This document shows, piece by piece, positions 1 to 11,208 of a stretch of 45,897 bases of DNA (position 1 is its first letter; every line of letters begins with the position of its first letter). This stretch comes from Fragilaria crotonensis (lineage: Eukaryota; Bacillariophyta; Fragilariophyceae; Fragilariales; Fragilariaceae), in the NCBI GenBank assembly GCA_022925895.1, contig JAKSYS010000512.1:1-45897 (forward strand), written 5' to 3'. The notes below the pieces were generated by a model. It was not told the DNA's origin. It ran no database searches and was given only the letters and a program-made list of their open reading frames with translations. A program made the translations under genes and the position numbers.

Positions 1-140
1 CAAGGCGAGTATATTAATACTGTAGTACTGTGTAATGTCAGGATCGTAGATTTGCGTAGCTTGTACTAGGCTTGGAATAATACCAGAATGCAACTTCAGC
101 GCATGCAGAATTAGATATTCCGATCCCGATTTGCTTCAAA

Positions 141-2333
141 GTGGCACTGGTGTCACTAGTACCATCAGTAGAAGATGTACCAGAAAAGAACAATATGAAC
201 TGTCGGTATTCCTTGGAGCGAGTTCATTTGATGTGTTTATGTTTCGGAGCCAGAAACACTATAAACGCAATGAGAGGTCAAAAGGTTTACAAACGGATAT
301 TGGACAGCTTGATGTCAAGTGTTCATCGCAGGGGACCTGGACAGGAATACGAGTATGACCGTGTTTATACAGATGTGGAGAAGCGACAAGTAACCCCTGA
401 AGAATTGTTACGTTGGTTGAACGTGCGAACATTTGGTATCCCTGATCCTGCGCCGGACACAAGGATTCGGCCATTGGTAGAGCTAACACCATTGCATTTT
501 GGAAAAGGCAATTTCGTTTCACATGCCAGACCGTCTGCACGGATGGCGTACTGGGAGCAATGATGGTAATCCAACAAAGTGTGCTGAGGTTAATGATTTC
601 GTGAAATTTGTTAAGAAGTTGGAAGCGAGAAACAAGGTGCAGCATCACAAACGAGGCGACCGATGGTTGAGACTGAATTCGGACGTCTCCACGAAGTGTT
701 TAAGACATTTGCGGTCCTCACAGTTCAGGGATTTGGAAATTTGGAATGCCGGCTCTTATTAACTTTCAGTTTCATATGATAGCAAGAATTGACGATACTA
801 CACAGGTGATTATGGATCACATTCGGGTGCATGACAATTTTGACAATGCGTTGAAGACTCGGTTAAATTGGAGCAAGAATGTACAAGATGAACGCGATGC
901 GCCGTGGCAGATCATCCTTGCAAGTATGAACCCTGTGTATTGTGTGTATATCAGTTTGGGCTTGTGGTTGGAATCTAATTTGCGATCAAATGCGTCGGCG
1001 ATGGCGTCACCGTACGTCTTTTCATTCTCGGATGACGTTACGATACCGGGTGGTGGGCTAAAGGCAAAGGACACCGCGCAAAACATCTTTGGTCAAAGGT
1101 CTTGAAGTTGCAAGAGTTTCAGAACGGAGGTCTATTGGGAAGTCACAGTATTCGGAAATTCGCATCGACACGTTCGTCGCTGTGGAATATCGAAAGACGA
1201 CAAGGACACGAGAGGCCGTTGGAAAGGAAAGGTCGGGTTTCAGATCGTTATGATGACGTGGAATTGCCGTACCCAGATTGTAAAGTGGCAGAAAAAGTTG
1301 TGTATGGGCGGAGCTTGTTATTATGTGATTGACAGTGCCATTTGCGATTCTAACATCTTGAAAACGTTTATTCTCACAAAGTGGTTCCAAATATTCGGCA
1401 AAGAGTACCCGATTCGGCAGCAATTGTGCTTGGTAAGGCTATACTTTGGCTTGTATATTCAAATGTGTCGTGCAATTTCATTTCTGTTGCGGAGCGAGAT
1501 CGTGTGAAAACGGATTTGGCGGAGACGGGTATTGTGATTGTTGATGGACAGAATCCTATTGCAAAGGTGCCGATCATTGTTAGCGGAGACCAAGGTACTG
1601 TGTATATTGATGAAGTCCCAAGGGTCCCGCTGCCGGCGGGCGTCAACAATGGTATCATGGACAATGATGGAGCAGCCCTGCAAGGATTGAATGCGCGAAC
1701 ACTGAATAGGCGAATCCTCGAGAACAATCAAGCCAGCGGTGATAAACTTCAGAACTGGATGCTTCAGCTGCAAAGTGGTTTTATGAGTTTGAGACGAGAG
1801 AATGTGGAACTTCAGGTGAGATTGCTGCACTGACACTGAAGATGGAGCGAGGATTTGAAGTAATGAATGGGAATATGAGAAGGATTGCACTACAGCCGGC
1901 GCGACAACGACTTGTGACAGCAACAACGGCAGCTGCTGGCGGAGCTGCAACCGGAGAAGGAACTGCTGCCGCAGATGCCGCTGCTACTGGTGAACTAGCG
2001 TTGCTTGCCTGCCCTCGCCATGACGAATCCTGCCACCCTGATGCCGATCCAAAAAGTCTATATGACTTGTGGCATGAGTATCTACATGGGGTTGGAGGGA
2101 AAACCCGCGAGGCTTTTTCCGAAACTGAGCGAGGGCGGGTCAAGTACAAGTTCACCAGAAGGAAGGTTGTCTGGGATGTGGTTCGGGATCTGGTTAGCTT
2201 GGGCCATAGTTCCCAAAGAGCGATCGACCTCATCTACGGTGTCTATGGACCGCAGACGAGTGTCACGGTCATCATTAATAGGCTGAGGAGGGACAAGAAA
2301 AATGGGACTATCAATCCCAATCTTCGGATTTAG
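141..2333 (+). pseudogene. Crypton-like tyrosine recombinase with GCR1_C-like DNA-binding end, frameshifted
   Basis: The plus strand reads as one protein of about 730 residues spread over several frames (141-563, 499-762, 746-1105, 1102-1332, 1250-1507, 1381-1833, 1842-2333). The middle has a helical core with ARIDDTTQ, RLNWSKNVQDERDAPWQ and then GSHSIRKFAST near 1138-1170, a good candidate for the HxxR box of tyrosine recombinases. The last 90 residues (about 2060-2333; LYDLWHEYLHGVGG, then KFTRRKVVWDVV and INRLRRDKKNG) resemble the GCR1_C DNA-binding domain. Recombinase plus GCR1_C is the layout of Crypton transposons, which move as circles by recombinase action. At least six frame changes are needed, all explained by small indels. 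There is no clear ATG; the first in-frame start may lie near 88 or outside the window. The stop at 2331-2333 is clean. The family assignment is from motif memory, not a search. A domesticated host protein family is the alternative. Confidence 0.6.
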
Positions 2334-2669
2334 TTTTAGTTGACATAGTGCTGGCGGGCTGGGAGTAACAGTCTGCATAGCTTGATAGATTTGGTTCGAA
2401 CATGGGGTTTATACTCCGTAGTATGACATCTGTCATGAGCGGTCGTATGTCGTGATAGTTTGTACTCGCAGTACAGTACACTTCAGTATACTTTTCACTT
2501 ACGTAGTCGTTTACGTTGCATGCCCTATTGAGTGGTATACCTTCATGCATGAATTCCGGATACATTCGTAGTACTCCACAATTGAATTCCGGAATCTGAC
2601 ACAGACTTCGGACAAAGCATTTGTACTCATATACCAGTACACCAGTACCAAGAATACTGGATGCTGGAT
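2334..2669. other. Intergenic spacer rich in GTAC/AGTAC words
   Basis: I see no gene here. The stretch holds repeated short words such as GTACTC, CAGTACAGTACA and AGTATAC, and the CCAGTACCA steps near 2630-2650. These recur in most other intergenic parts of the window. Confidence 0.5.
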
Positions 2670-3060
2670 ACCCAGGCTCACGTCAACGGTTCGTCTTCGT
2701 CTAACACAGTGTGGTATGGTAGTAGCTTCGAAACGACACTTGCAGATTGACGCCGTTGAAGTTCAACAATAATTCAATCTGAACTCAGGCTCATGTTGAA
2801 GGTGCGTCATCTGCTGTATGGCAGGTTCAGCAACAAGACGCTTAAGAAACTATGCTGTTGCAGTCATTCTGCAGTAATTCCAAACTCAACTCAGGCTCAC
2901 GTCGATTGTTGTGTGTCATCTGCTATATGGCAGCTTCAGCAACAAGATGCTTGCAAATTGATGTTGTGGAAAGTGGTTGAAAGCACTAACAAATTGATGT
3001 TCCTTCAGCCCACCTTATCTGCTGCATGGCAAGTTTGGCAACAACAAAATGATGACTTCT
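2670..3060 (+). repeat. Degenerate tandem repeat, about 110-bp unit, 3.5 copies
   Basis: A unit beginning CAGGCTCA and containing GTCATCTGCT-TATGGCAG-TTCAGCAACAAGA recurs with starts near 2673, 2785 and 2891. A partial fourth copy (ATCTGCTGCATGGCAAGTTTGG) lies near 3018. Copies differ by substitutions and small gaps, mostly C/T and G/A changes. The 89-residue open frame over it (2793-3062) follows the repeat and is not taken as a gene. Confidence 0.6.
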
Positions 3061-3433
3061 GAAAGGGGAATTCCTGTTGCAACCACACAGCCAACAAAGT
3101 CTTCATTGATTTCAATGATGTTGGTACACACAAACATGATTGTAGCTGCACGGATGAATGGAGGCAGCAACCTGACAATGGAGTTCAAGGAGTATCAGTT
3201 TGACAACATGAGATACCCGGTAGTGTGCTGGCAACAGCATCTAGTACTTCACTATTATGCCAGTTTGCTTTGTACTAGTAACATTTGGCTGCAGGAAGGA
3301 TTTGGAAATTCTGATACTGGATCCTTGTTCTTCAACTGGTTGTTGCTTTTGCTAGTAAGTCACAGTACTTGCAGAATCTGATCTCACTTCAGCATGGAGC
3401 GAATACTACAAGACCCCATTTTGCGTAAGCATC
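3061..3433. other. CpG-poor spacer without a recognised gene
   Basis: A 110-codon open frame (3049-3381, plus) is present but has no recognisable motif and sits in CpG-poor, TG/CA-rich sequence like the neighbouring relic. Only about four CpG dinucleotides occur between 2941 and 3420. It is probably decayed transposon sequence. Confidence 0.4.
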
Positions 3434-4145
3434 CTAATTAGAGCCACCAGAAGGGAAGGAGGAGCCATCCTTGTAGGGTGAATGGTGAGCCATCACCAGA
3501 GCTATCATCTTCTTACAGTTGCAAAGCACTTCTTTGCCAATCACAGCAAGGTCCTCCCACTGATAGTAGCTGGCGGTACTAGCATTGAGCAAACTCTTCC
3601 TTGCAAGAAGACCCTTCTCAATTAAACCTTTGCCCGCATATATGTTGATGGATGACTGTCCGTGAAGAGATGGGATCATAATCAAGCAAGACAGTTCCTC
3701 CATTGATGTCCTAGAGTGGACATCATCAGTGAGAAGTCCTTGGAACTTGTTAGTAAGCCCTCCAACAAGGAACTGATCTTCATAGCACATCCCATCAGAG
3801 TTGCCATTTTTGTCACCAAAGCAAAGCTTTGCCATCAACTGCTCCATGCATGAGTGTTTCAATCATTGATGTGCCACCTTGACTACTAACTAGAGGGGAG
3901 TTGAAGCATTCAAAAGCAAGTTGTCCTTGAAACTCCACTAGGAGCTTCTTCATCACATTCCTCATATCAGCTCTCCTGGTGCAATCCTGCCTCTTATTTA
4001 AAGAGATGAGACATCTTGAGTAAGCATGCTGCGCAAGAAATGGCACGGCTGATGCAAGAGTGATCAAAATTGGAGGGATGTCGATTTGTTGTGGTCGTGG
4101 AATGTGGTATAAGTTTTTCTTGTCAGGATACAAGGAATGAATCAT
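3434..4145 (-). pseudogene. Relic reading frame of unknown protein, one frameshift
   Basis: Read leftwards from 4145, the frame gives about 110 residues (PRPQQIDIPPILITLASAVP, then RRADMRNVMKKLLVEFQ). It continues in another frame from about 3850 to the stop at 3434 (MAKLCFGDKNGNSDG, then CYEDQFLVGGLTNKFQGLL). The two parts overlap at 3813-3862 and join smoothly with one indel, giving about 230 residues. I do not recognise the family; no catalytic motif is evident. The DNA is strongly CpG-depleted, with none from 3663 to 4031, unlike the housekeeping genes here. That suggests a silenced mobile-element protein rather than a host gene. An expressed hypothetical gene remains possible. Confidence 0.45.
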
Positions 4146-4585
4146 CTATTTTGTGTTCGTTTTGCTCTTGTAAGGCAGCTCTTAAACAAAGTTCACAAAT
4201 GGGATGATCCCGTTCGTTTTGTGTTTCTTATGTTCACGGAAAAATCGCCCTTGACCAACAATACCTGAAAACACGGCAACACGGCTGGTGCACAGTGCGC
4301 AGCCCTTGCTCGGCGATGATACCAGTACCAGTACCAGTAGTTTGACATCGATTGCGCCAACGAAGGCGCGATGACGCGTTTGCCAGGCCTTCCTTGTACT
4401 GTAGACTTGCACTGTACGTCGCGTTGGTGAGGTTCGCATTGTGGCTACTCTCGAGAGCTACCGTTTCCGGGAAGTTCGGATTTGGGACACGATTCGAGTA
4501 TGAATGTATGAATGCCTTGCCATTTTTCGTTCACATTTCGATTTTCATTCGGATTCCCTTCGGCATCCGGACTCCAAAGCCAGCC
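4146..4585. other. Intergenic spacer / 5' region of the hydroxylase gene
   Basis: No gene is recognised. A short (CCAGTA) run lies at 4320-4338. The open frame starting at 4352 is only an upstream extension of the hydroxylase frame; its first 78 codons do not look like protein. Confidence 0.4.
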
Positions 4586-5962
4586 ATGCGTCTTCGATTA
4601 CTGCTCGTTGTTTGGATCTGGCGCATCGTCGCCGTCTCAACAATAGATTCGATTCGGAAGCAGATAACAATCATGAATAAAAGCGGAACCAGGCTCCAAG
4701 TCCTTTGGGTGAGTCAACCGGTGACCAGGTCCCATTCTCGGACATCTACAACGGTGCACGCGTTAGCGTCGACAGCTTCGTTAATCACACATTTGTCATA
4801 AGGCAAATGAACGTCGAAGCGAAACAGAGTCGCATAGGCTACCTCACTGTCGACAACAGTGACAACCAAGGTAAGTGGACGCCCTCGCGCCCAAACTTTG
4901 CATCTCGTCAGCATTAACCATTTTTTCTCGTCAGTCGTTCTCATCAAGGAAAACATGGAGATCAAACGAGAGGACAACGGAGCCAATACAGAGGTGAACA
5001 CCACGCTGGAAGTCGAGAACCCTTCCATTCGAACGATCAGATCGATGAACTTGTGGCCGGATACGAAGAGCGGCTTACCTCGATCTTAGAGAAAAGAATA
5101 AAGAGATCAGTTTCGAGGCGAAGAATCGCATGCACATAGGGAGCTTGCAGAAGACTACACTTGTCTAGATGATGAGCTTCCAACGAGTCAAGGAAAAGAG
5201 ACACGTCAGTGGGCTTATAACGACAAATTGCACGATGTTAATGTGCTTCTGGAACGTCCTGACAGTCAGATTCATCTGATCCGTAATTTCATCACGCAAG
5301 AGGAATGTGATGCATTTCAAGGGGCCGCTTCAAGTATTCTGCATCGAGGAACAGTGGCTGATGGCAACGGTGGCAGCAAACTTTCCGAGAATCGCAAGGC
5401 TTGGCAAGCAGGTATTGCTGTTCCATGGGAGAAAGAAGCTGACGGTGATCTCCTCGCCAGATACACACGACGAATGTACGCCTATGCAAATCATGCTACA
5501 GGCTACAACTTGAATGTAGAAGGCCAGGAAGACATAATGAGTATTCAATACTTTGGTCACAACGGTGATCACCCCATCGGGAGCTCGTATAGCCCCGAAA
5601 CTCCAGATAGGTACACGCCGCATTGTGATGGTGATTGTCATGGGTTGCCTCATCGAAAAGGAGCCAGAGTCGCAACGATGGTTGCCTACTGCACCGTTCC
5701 GTCCAAAGGTGGTGCGACGAACTTCAAGAATGTTGCAGCTCACGTGAAGCCAGAATTCGGAGCTGGAGTCTTCTTCAGCTATATGAATCCAGACACGAAG
5801 GTCATGGACACCGGGTGGACAACACACTCAGGCTGCCCCGTTCTTGAGGGAACTAAGAGAATTGTTGTTCACTGGATGCGTGTGGGAGTGTCCACTGACG
5901 AACCGTGGGATTCATTCAACACTTTGAATCTACCAAAGCACTCGGAACAGGAATATTATTAG
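4586..5962 (+). CDS. Prolyl 4-hydroxylase (2OG-Fe(II) oxygenase) with N-terminal VHL-beta-like domain, frameshifted
   Basis: The ATG at 4586 starts a signal-peptide-like stretch (MRLRLLLVVWIWRIVAVS). A beta-rich domain follows (TIMNKSGTRLQVLWV, then STGDQVPFSDIYNGARV and SVDSFVNHTFVIRQ), resembling the VHL beta domain, including the spacing S-x-x-x-H and the conserved W. A 64-nt intron at 4871-4934 keeps the frame (..DNQ/VVLIKEN). The catalytic part, from 5228, carries the iron ligands HCD (YTPHCDGD) and the distal His plus 2OG-binding basic residue in THSGCPVLEGTKR. This matches secretory prolyl 4-hydroxylases that hydroxylate peptidyl proline in the ER/Golgi. Frame changes are needed near 4708, 5037, 5090 and 5130; between them the protein reads without stops (DELVAGYEERLTSILEKR; HRELAEDYTCLDDELP). 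The frame at 5228 opens with TTG, so it is not an independent start. It converges on the UNC-45 gene, with 8 bp between stops. Confidence 0.8.
4871..4934 (+). other. Intron of the hydroxylase gene
   Basis: The donor GTAAGT and acceptor TTTTTTCTCGTCAG give a 64-nt intron. Removing it joins ..VDNSDNQ to VVLIKENMEI in frame. The size matches the other introns in this window (62 and 84 nt). Confidence 0.8.
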
Positions 5963-5970
5963 TGTCGTCA

Positions 5971-8900
5971 TTAGAATCCTTCTTTAGCAATATTCTTCGC
6001 AAGGTTGACTGTCAACGTCATGATATCTTGTTCCGCATCTGTGAAACCTAGGTCTGAGGCCAGCGAACCGTCATGGTATGAATCAACGTAGACACGGCAG
6101 AACACGGTCAGCCCAGCCGCGACCACCTCCTCCTTGCATTTGCCACCAAGTTCCATTAAGTTCTGAATCACAACTAAAACGCGATGCATTAGCTCTAGGT
6201 TTCCACTTTGGAGGAGGGCGGTCATAGATTCTTTGAAGGAAGGAAGTCCCACCAATGCGATGGCTATGTCGATGATGTGTGTCGACATCGCAAGACAGCC
6301 CGATGCGGCGCGAGCGCATTCCAAGTTGGATTCGTGGTCAGCTGCGAAAGCTAACCAAAGTCGCAAGTTCTGCGGGTCTGAGAGGTGCTTGACCATCGCA
6401 GGGTGGGGCACGAGGTTGCACATGGCTTCCGTCCCAGCTCGGCGAACCAGCGAGTGGTCCGAAAACATGGCATAATTGAGAACCGATACGCCTTTCTCTG
6501 AGACAATCTTCTCCTTTGCGTCGTCGCCTGATGCCGCCAGATTGGTCACAGCCAATAGGCCCTCAAAGCATTGCAGATCCGAGGCGTCTGAGTCACCAAT
6601 CAACAGGAGTAACGGCTTGATCGCACCGAGTCGTTGAGACGTCGTGAGAATACTAGGATTGGTTGTCACCAGCAATCGAGCGATGCATTGGCGGGCCTCT
6701 CTCACGCTCCTCTTTTTTACAGCTGAGGCGTTTTCTGCCTCTTCGAACTTTATGCAGGCCGACAAAGCCCCTTGTTGGATTAATAGACCACGAGACGGTA
6801 TGTCATTTGCCATGCGATTGATACCAACAGCAAGCTTCTCAAGCGTGGTTTCTTTTGCACCTTCCATAAGTTTGACCATGGCTTGCGGGACGTTAGCAAC
6901 AGCAAGCTTCCGGATACGTTCTTCCACAGCCTTCGGGTGGTCATCCGGTACTTTCGGCGTTGCCTCTTTCTCTTCTTCTGTTTTCCCAAGCGCTTGCAGC
7001 TCATCATATTGCTCCATTGAAATCTCTTTCCCAGCAAAAGCTTCTCTTCTTAGTGTCTCGTTCGAAACCGCGATCAAGGAAAAGACGGTTGCAAGCGCGA
7101 ATGCCGACACAGACTCGCCTGCATTCGGCCGATTTGCTAGTTCAACAAGCCTTTCGAGTGCTGTTTGTTTTGCATCCACTTGACTCTTGAACCCGTGTGC
7201 CAACTCTTCCTTCACCTGAGTTTTGGATGACAGATATCCAATCAATTCGATTCCTCGCTCAATAGACGTCGTTGCCATCACAAAGGCCCTTCTTGATAAC
7301 TTTATTTTCCACCTCGTCAGATTCATCCTCGTCCAAGAGTTCCGAAGCAATCTGAAGAAGCTCCATAACGTCACTACTACTTGATTCAAGATTCTTGTCG
7401 GCCATACCGAGCTTAGCTACCGCAGATGCGGCTCCAGAGCGAATGCATTGTTCTGGATGCTCTAGTAAAGGATCTACAGACCCATCTGTAAACATGGACG
7501 AAATGGCAGGTCGACTTTCTCCACCGATGCAGCAGCCGAGACCAGCTCAGATACAATTGCCATTGCATTTGGATCGTTTGATAAAATTAAGTCACGCGTT
7601 TCATGGCGCACTTGGTCCAGGGCCCAGGCGCCGACATCCGGTTTCCCAAAGAGCAGTGACGACACAAATTGCCCTCTAATCATCAACTCGAAAAGCCTTT
7701 CGCGCGTCACGTCACTTTCCTCCTTGGTCTCATCAACCTCTTCAATCGAAATCAATCCGTCACCGATCATTTGTTTTGCAACTTTCATGGCATCATCGTC
7801 GTCCTCAATAGAGGATAGAATTCTTCCCAACACAACCCCGACCTGCTTTCGCAAAATATGATTACTTTTTGTCACAGACACTTCCAAGAGCTTTCTCAGG
7901 CCTCCTTCATCACAAAAAGAAAATCGCACGTCGGGTGGCCCATTCTTTGTCTCGCTTCAAGCGTTGGTATTCTATTTTCTTTATGGCAGCGACATCCCGC
8001 GGTTTCAGGCGACGCAACTCCGATTCCGTATGTTTGTGCAGGAGTGGCTCAGTGGTTGAGGCAGTCACAACGCTCTCACGATTCGCAGCTGTCCATGTGC
8101 TGAGTACATCAAGAGCTGCCGGAAGCAATGCATCGTCGGTAAAGCAAGACATGCACGATCGCATGAGCAGATTGTCGTCAATGGATGACGTCGTTTCCTG
8201 AGAATCGAGTGGATCGAGGTAAAGCACTAACCGCAGCCAAATAGATAGGCAGCCCATTCGTAAGTCTTCAAACAGATCGCCTTGCATCCATTCCGCAAGG
8301 CGAGGCTTGTGATATTTCGTTGCCGTGTTCTCTGACTAATTTCGGGTTAGAGCATGCGAGCGCCAAAACCTGTAGCGCCTTCGCAGACTGGAAGTCCAAC
8401 ATCATACCCACGCCGCCGCGTCGACCGAATTCCAGAGGGGCGGATTTGTCATCATCAGTAAGCAAACCAAGCAAAATATTGAACTGCTTCGTGCGTTCGT
8501 CCTCCTCCCCTGCCTCTCGTATCGAATCAAGAGTTTGACTTATTGGAGTACCCTTGGTCATGTCATGCTTGGCCCGAATCGTTTTCAGCAATGCCCCGGC
8601 AGGTCCATTCTTAGGATCCAACGAGTAGCTGCAGCAAATCTTTCGCAGCATCCTGTAATAAGGCTTTCATCGCGCTGCTGGACGCTTCTGTCAGCAAGAA
8701 CCGCGCTTTCGCTCTTCGATACAAAGCTTTGTTCGAACCGTATCATCCTTCACCGCGGATAGAGCTTCCGGAGCAATCGTCCACACACTCTTGTAAATTT
8801 CCGCGGCTGAGGTGGCATGCAGCTCGGTTCGAAAGGAAAGTGGCCTTGAGGTTTGGATCGACTGCACCCGACTTGCATAAATCAATTCCTTTAGTGTACT

Positions 8901-9001
8901 CAACAATGGCAGCGTCAAATTCGACGATTGAAAATGCCTGTTTCCCTCACTTTTGATACTCTCAGTTGATTCGAGAGTCCTTCTTTCGCCCTGGCTTCCA
9001 T
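5971..9001 (-). CDS. UNC-45/UCS-domain myosin chaperone-like protein, frameshifted
   Basis: Read leftwards from a likely ATG at 9001 (MEARAKEG), the gene starts with a TPR module (SEGNRHFQSSN; FDAAIVEYTKGIDL; FLSNRAACHLSRGN; KALYRRAKARFLL). A long armadillo/UCS part follows (RRGGVGMMLDFQSAKALQVL; SDASDLQCFEGLLAVTNLA; RRAGTEAMCNLVPHP; LAFAADHESNLECARAASG). The total of about 1000 residues matches the UNC-45 family, chaperones that help fold myosin heads in the cytosol and bind HSP90 through the TPR. About nine small indels are needed (near 8965, 8918, 8765, 8728, 8615, 8310, 7925, 7490 and 7275). Each break is restored by one or two bases, and the longest clean part is 7300-5971. No clear substitution nonsense codon was found. 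Its 3' end faces the hydroxylase gene. Confidence 0.8.
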
Positions 9002-9621
9002 CTTGTCTGCGTAATTCGGCCTGTGGTGAGGAACCTCGTGAAGATGGATGGAGGTACTTGTGTTGTGTTTGTTACCATCGTTAATGTTTCACAGTCATGT
9101 CGTCGGTCGTCGGAGAAGATCGGAAATCAATGCACTCAGCCAGTACAGTATCCAGTATCTCGTACTGGAAAATGCTGTAAGAAGAGTCACGAATGTCAAT
9201 CACACGTCCGAAACGCTGTTGGGGAGAGGGGGTGGGGTTGAGTGTGTTCTGACTGCTGACGAGATTTACGAATGGACTCTATGACACATGACACTGTACG
9301 ACGTACTTGTAGTATATAACATTGTTGTACTCTGAGTACTCTGTGAATTCGGATCTCATTGACTAAACAAGTGAGCGGGAATATGAAATATGAGATGCAC
9401 GCATTTCTCTAAACTCAACAGGCTGGTTTACACAAGATAAGCTCAATAGTAGGCGAGATAACATGAACATACGTAGCAAATGCTATGGAACAACATCCTT
9501 CTAGTCGGAGTACAATAATATTTACAACATTTTCATTTTTGGACGGGGCCCACTCGCAATCGGGAAGGAAAACCGATATTTCGCGAGACATCCTTAGTGG
9601 CGTTCGCAGTCAACCTCGTAA
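9002..9621. other. Intergenic spacer between UNC-45-like and POT genes
   Basis: No gene is recognised. It contains AGTACAGTATCCAGTATCTC near 9140 and other GTAC-type words near 9300-9340. It should hold the UNC-45-like promoter and the 3' end of the transporter transcript. Confidence 0.4.
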
Positions 9622-11159
9622 TCACTTGTCAGTTGGAGAGAAGAATACTCGCCCTTGCTTAGATGACTCCTTCGATGCTCGTAGAGCTGCCAACTCCATG
9701 TCGGTACCAGCGTCATGTGCCTTCCGTTTCTCCCAGACTTTGCCAACCCAACAAAACACCAATAGATTGCACAACATGAGGCCAGCACAAATTTGCATCA
9801 CGAAAGCTCGATTCAGATCCTGAAAACACTAGAGTAAAGCAATGCTCCAAAAAGTTGCCAATAGCAGTCATCACAAGATAGATTCCCATGATGAAGGCTT
9901 TCAGTCGTTCCGGGACATGGCGTAGGCAAACTCAATCCCGTTACAGACACGAAAATCTCGGCCACAGCCAAAATAGTTATTTGCGGGTTGCCAGAAGACG
10001 CTAACGGATTTTTCTTCGCTGTTCTGAATCAAAATTCTAGAAAGCCGCTTATTGAAAAGGCGACGGCTGTCAAGAACATGCCCCAACGCATGCGGCTCAA
10101 GTGTGACGTATTGACTCCCAGGTCTTCAAGAGCGGGATAGATGAGGCGATCAAACAGGGGAATGAAAATCATGATCTCCACTGGGTTCACAACAATAAGT
10201 TGCTCTGCCTGGAGCCCATGCAGCTTCATACGCGTCGCCTGCAAGGTCCAAACGGAACTTTGCTGATCATACAACATCCAAAACATGGGAAACATGATCA
10301 TGATGGGCAGGACGCGCAGTGCTTGTTTGGCATCATTCAGTTGCTGATTGGTATCTTCTTCGTCATCGAGCCCGCTTATTGGTGATCTCTTCGGTATGAC
10401 ACCAGGGAAAACACGACACATCCACGTTCGTGCCAATTCCTTTCGAACCACCCAAATGCATACTGCAAATGTTGTCGACAATGACTTTCCATCTTGTCCC
10501 GGTATGTGATGGACGTAATCGTTCCGTTTCGATAAAAAAGTGAGCATAGCCGTTATAATAAAGATGGTCGGTAGCAAGAATGCCGCTCCAAATCCAAAAT
10601 GGTACTTTACGATAGGGATGACTGCTATCGAAGTGACTGCCCCTAAATTAATGCAAAAATAAAATGAGGCGAAGGGCTCTCACTCGCTCGGAGCTGGACG
10701 ATGAAGCCGACTCAACATCAATTGCGCTTTCTCCCGGTCCCTTTCCATCGATGACACTTGGTCTGCCCCAAAGGATGATACACATGGCTTGATGCCTCCA
10801 GTGCCCATGCAAAAGAAGAAGAGGCCACAGAAGCTCAACGCACGCTTCCGCACGAGATTGTCTTCCACGAAAGCCCCGACCGTCAGAATAGACAGACCAA
10901 CGGCATATATCCAACCAAAGCAAAGGATAGTTTTATATCGTCCTAAGTACGCATCTGCCAGGAAGGCTCCGAGCATTGGCGAGGCGTATGCCAAGGACGT
11001 GACGTAGGCATACAGGGCGATGGCCGTTTCTTCGGTGAAGTTCAGCGAATGGACGAAATAGAGAACTAAGACTGCACGAAAACCGAAGTATGCAAAGCGT
11101 TCCACCGTCTCGGTTATCAGAATGCACCAAACGACCGGGGTTAGAAAGGTGGCATCCAT
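9622..11159 (-). CDS. POT/PTR (SLC15/NPF-type) proton-coupled peptide or nitrate transporter, frameshifted
   Basis: The ATG at 11159 (MDATFLTPVVWCILITE) leads into TM1 with the proton-coupling ExxER motif (ETVERFAYFGFRAVL). The PTR signature follows (LGAFLADAYLGRYKT and FFFCMGTGGIKPCVSSFGAD). Downstream are FYFCINLGAVTSIAVIP, the second-half motif LPIMIMFPMFWMLYDQQSS, and GIYLVMTAIGNFL near the end. The hydrophilic tail ends at a TGA at 9622-9624. The total of about 510 residues fits the 12-TM POT family. Substrate choice (di/tripeptide, nitrate or other) cannot be read from the sequence. Frame changes occur near 10695, 10040, 9985, 9935, 9910 and 9855, all of indel type. A hAT element lies 50 bp upstream of this ATG and supplies an alternative in-frame ATG at 11240, or has cut off the original start (see findings). 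Confidence 0.8.
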
Positions 11160-11208
11160 TGTCAGCAGTTCGTTGCTAACTGTGTGCGTAGGAGGTGCCA
11201 GTCCCCAG

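Noticed and set aside
2385..2410. Pol III B box GGTTCGAAC
   Set aside because: No A box at proper distance and no cloverleaf.
4705..4730. GTGAGT after TGG as an intron donor in the hydroxylase gene
   Set aside because: The only acceptor that would rescue the frame is about 20 nt away, too short for an intron; a one-base indel explains it.
6644..7183. 179-codon plus-strand frame
   Set aside because: It is the antisense shadow of the UNC-45-like gene, whose minus frame has clear family motifs.
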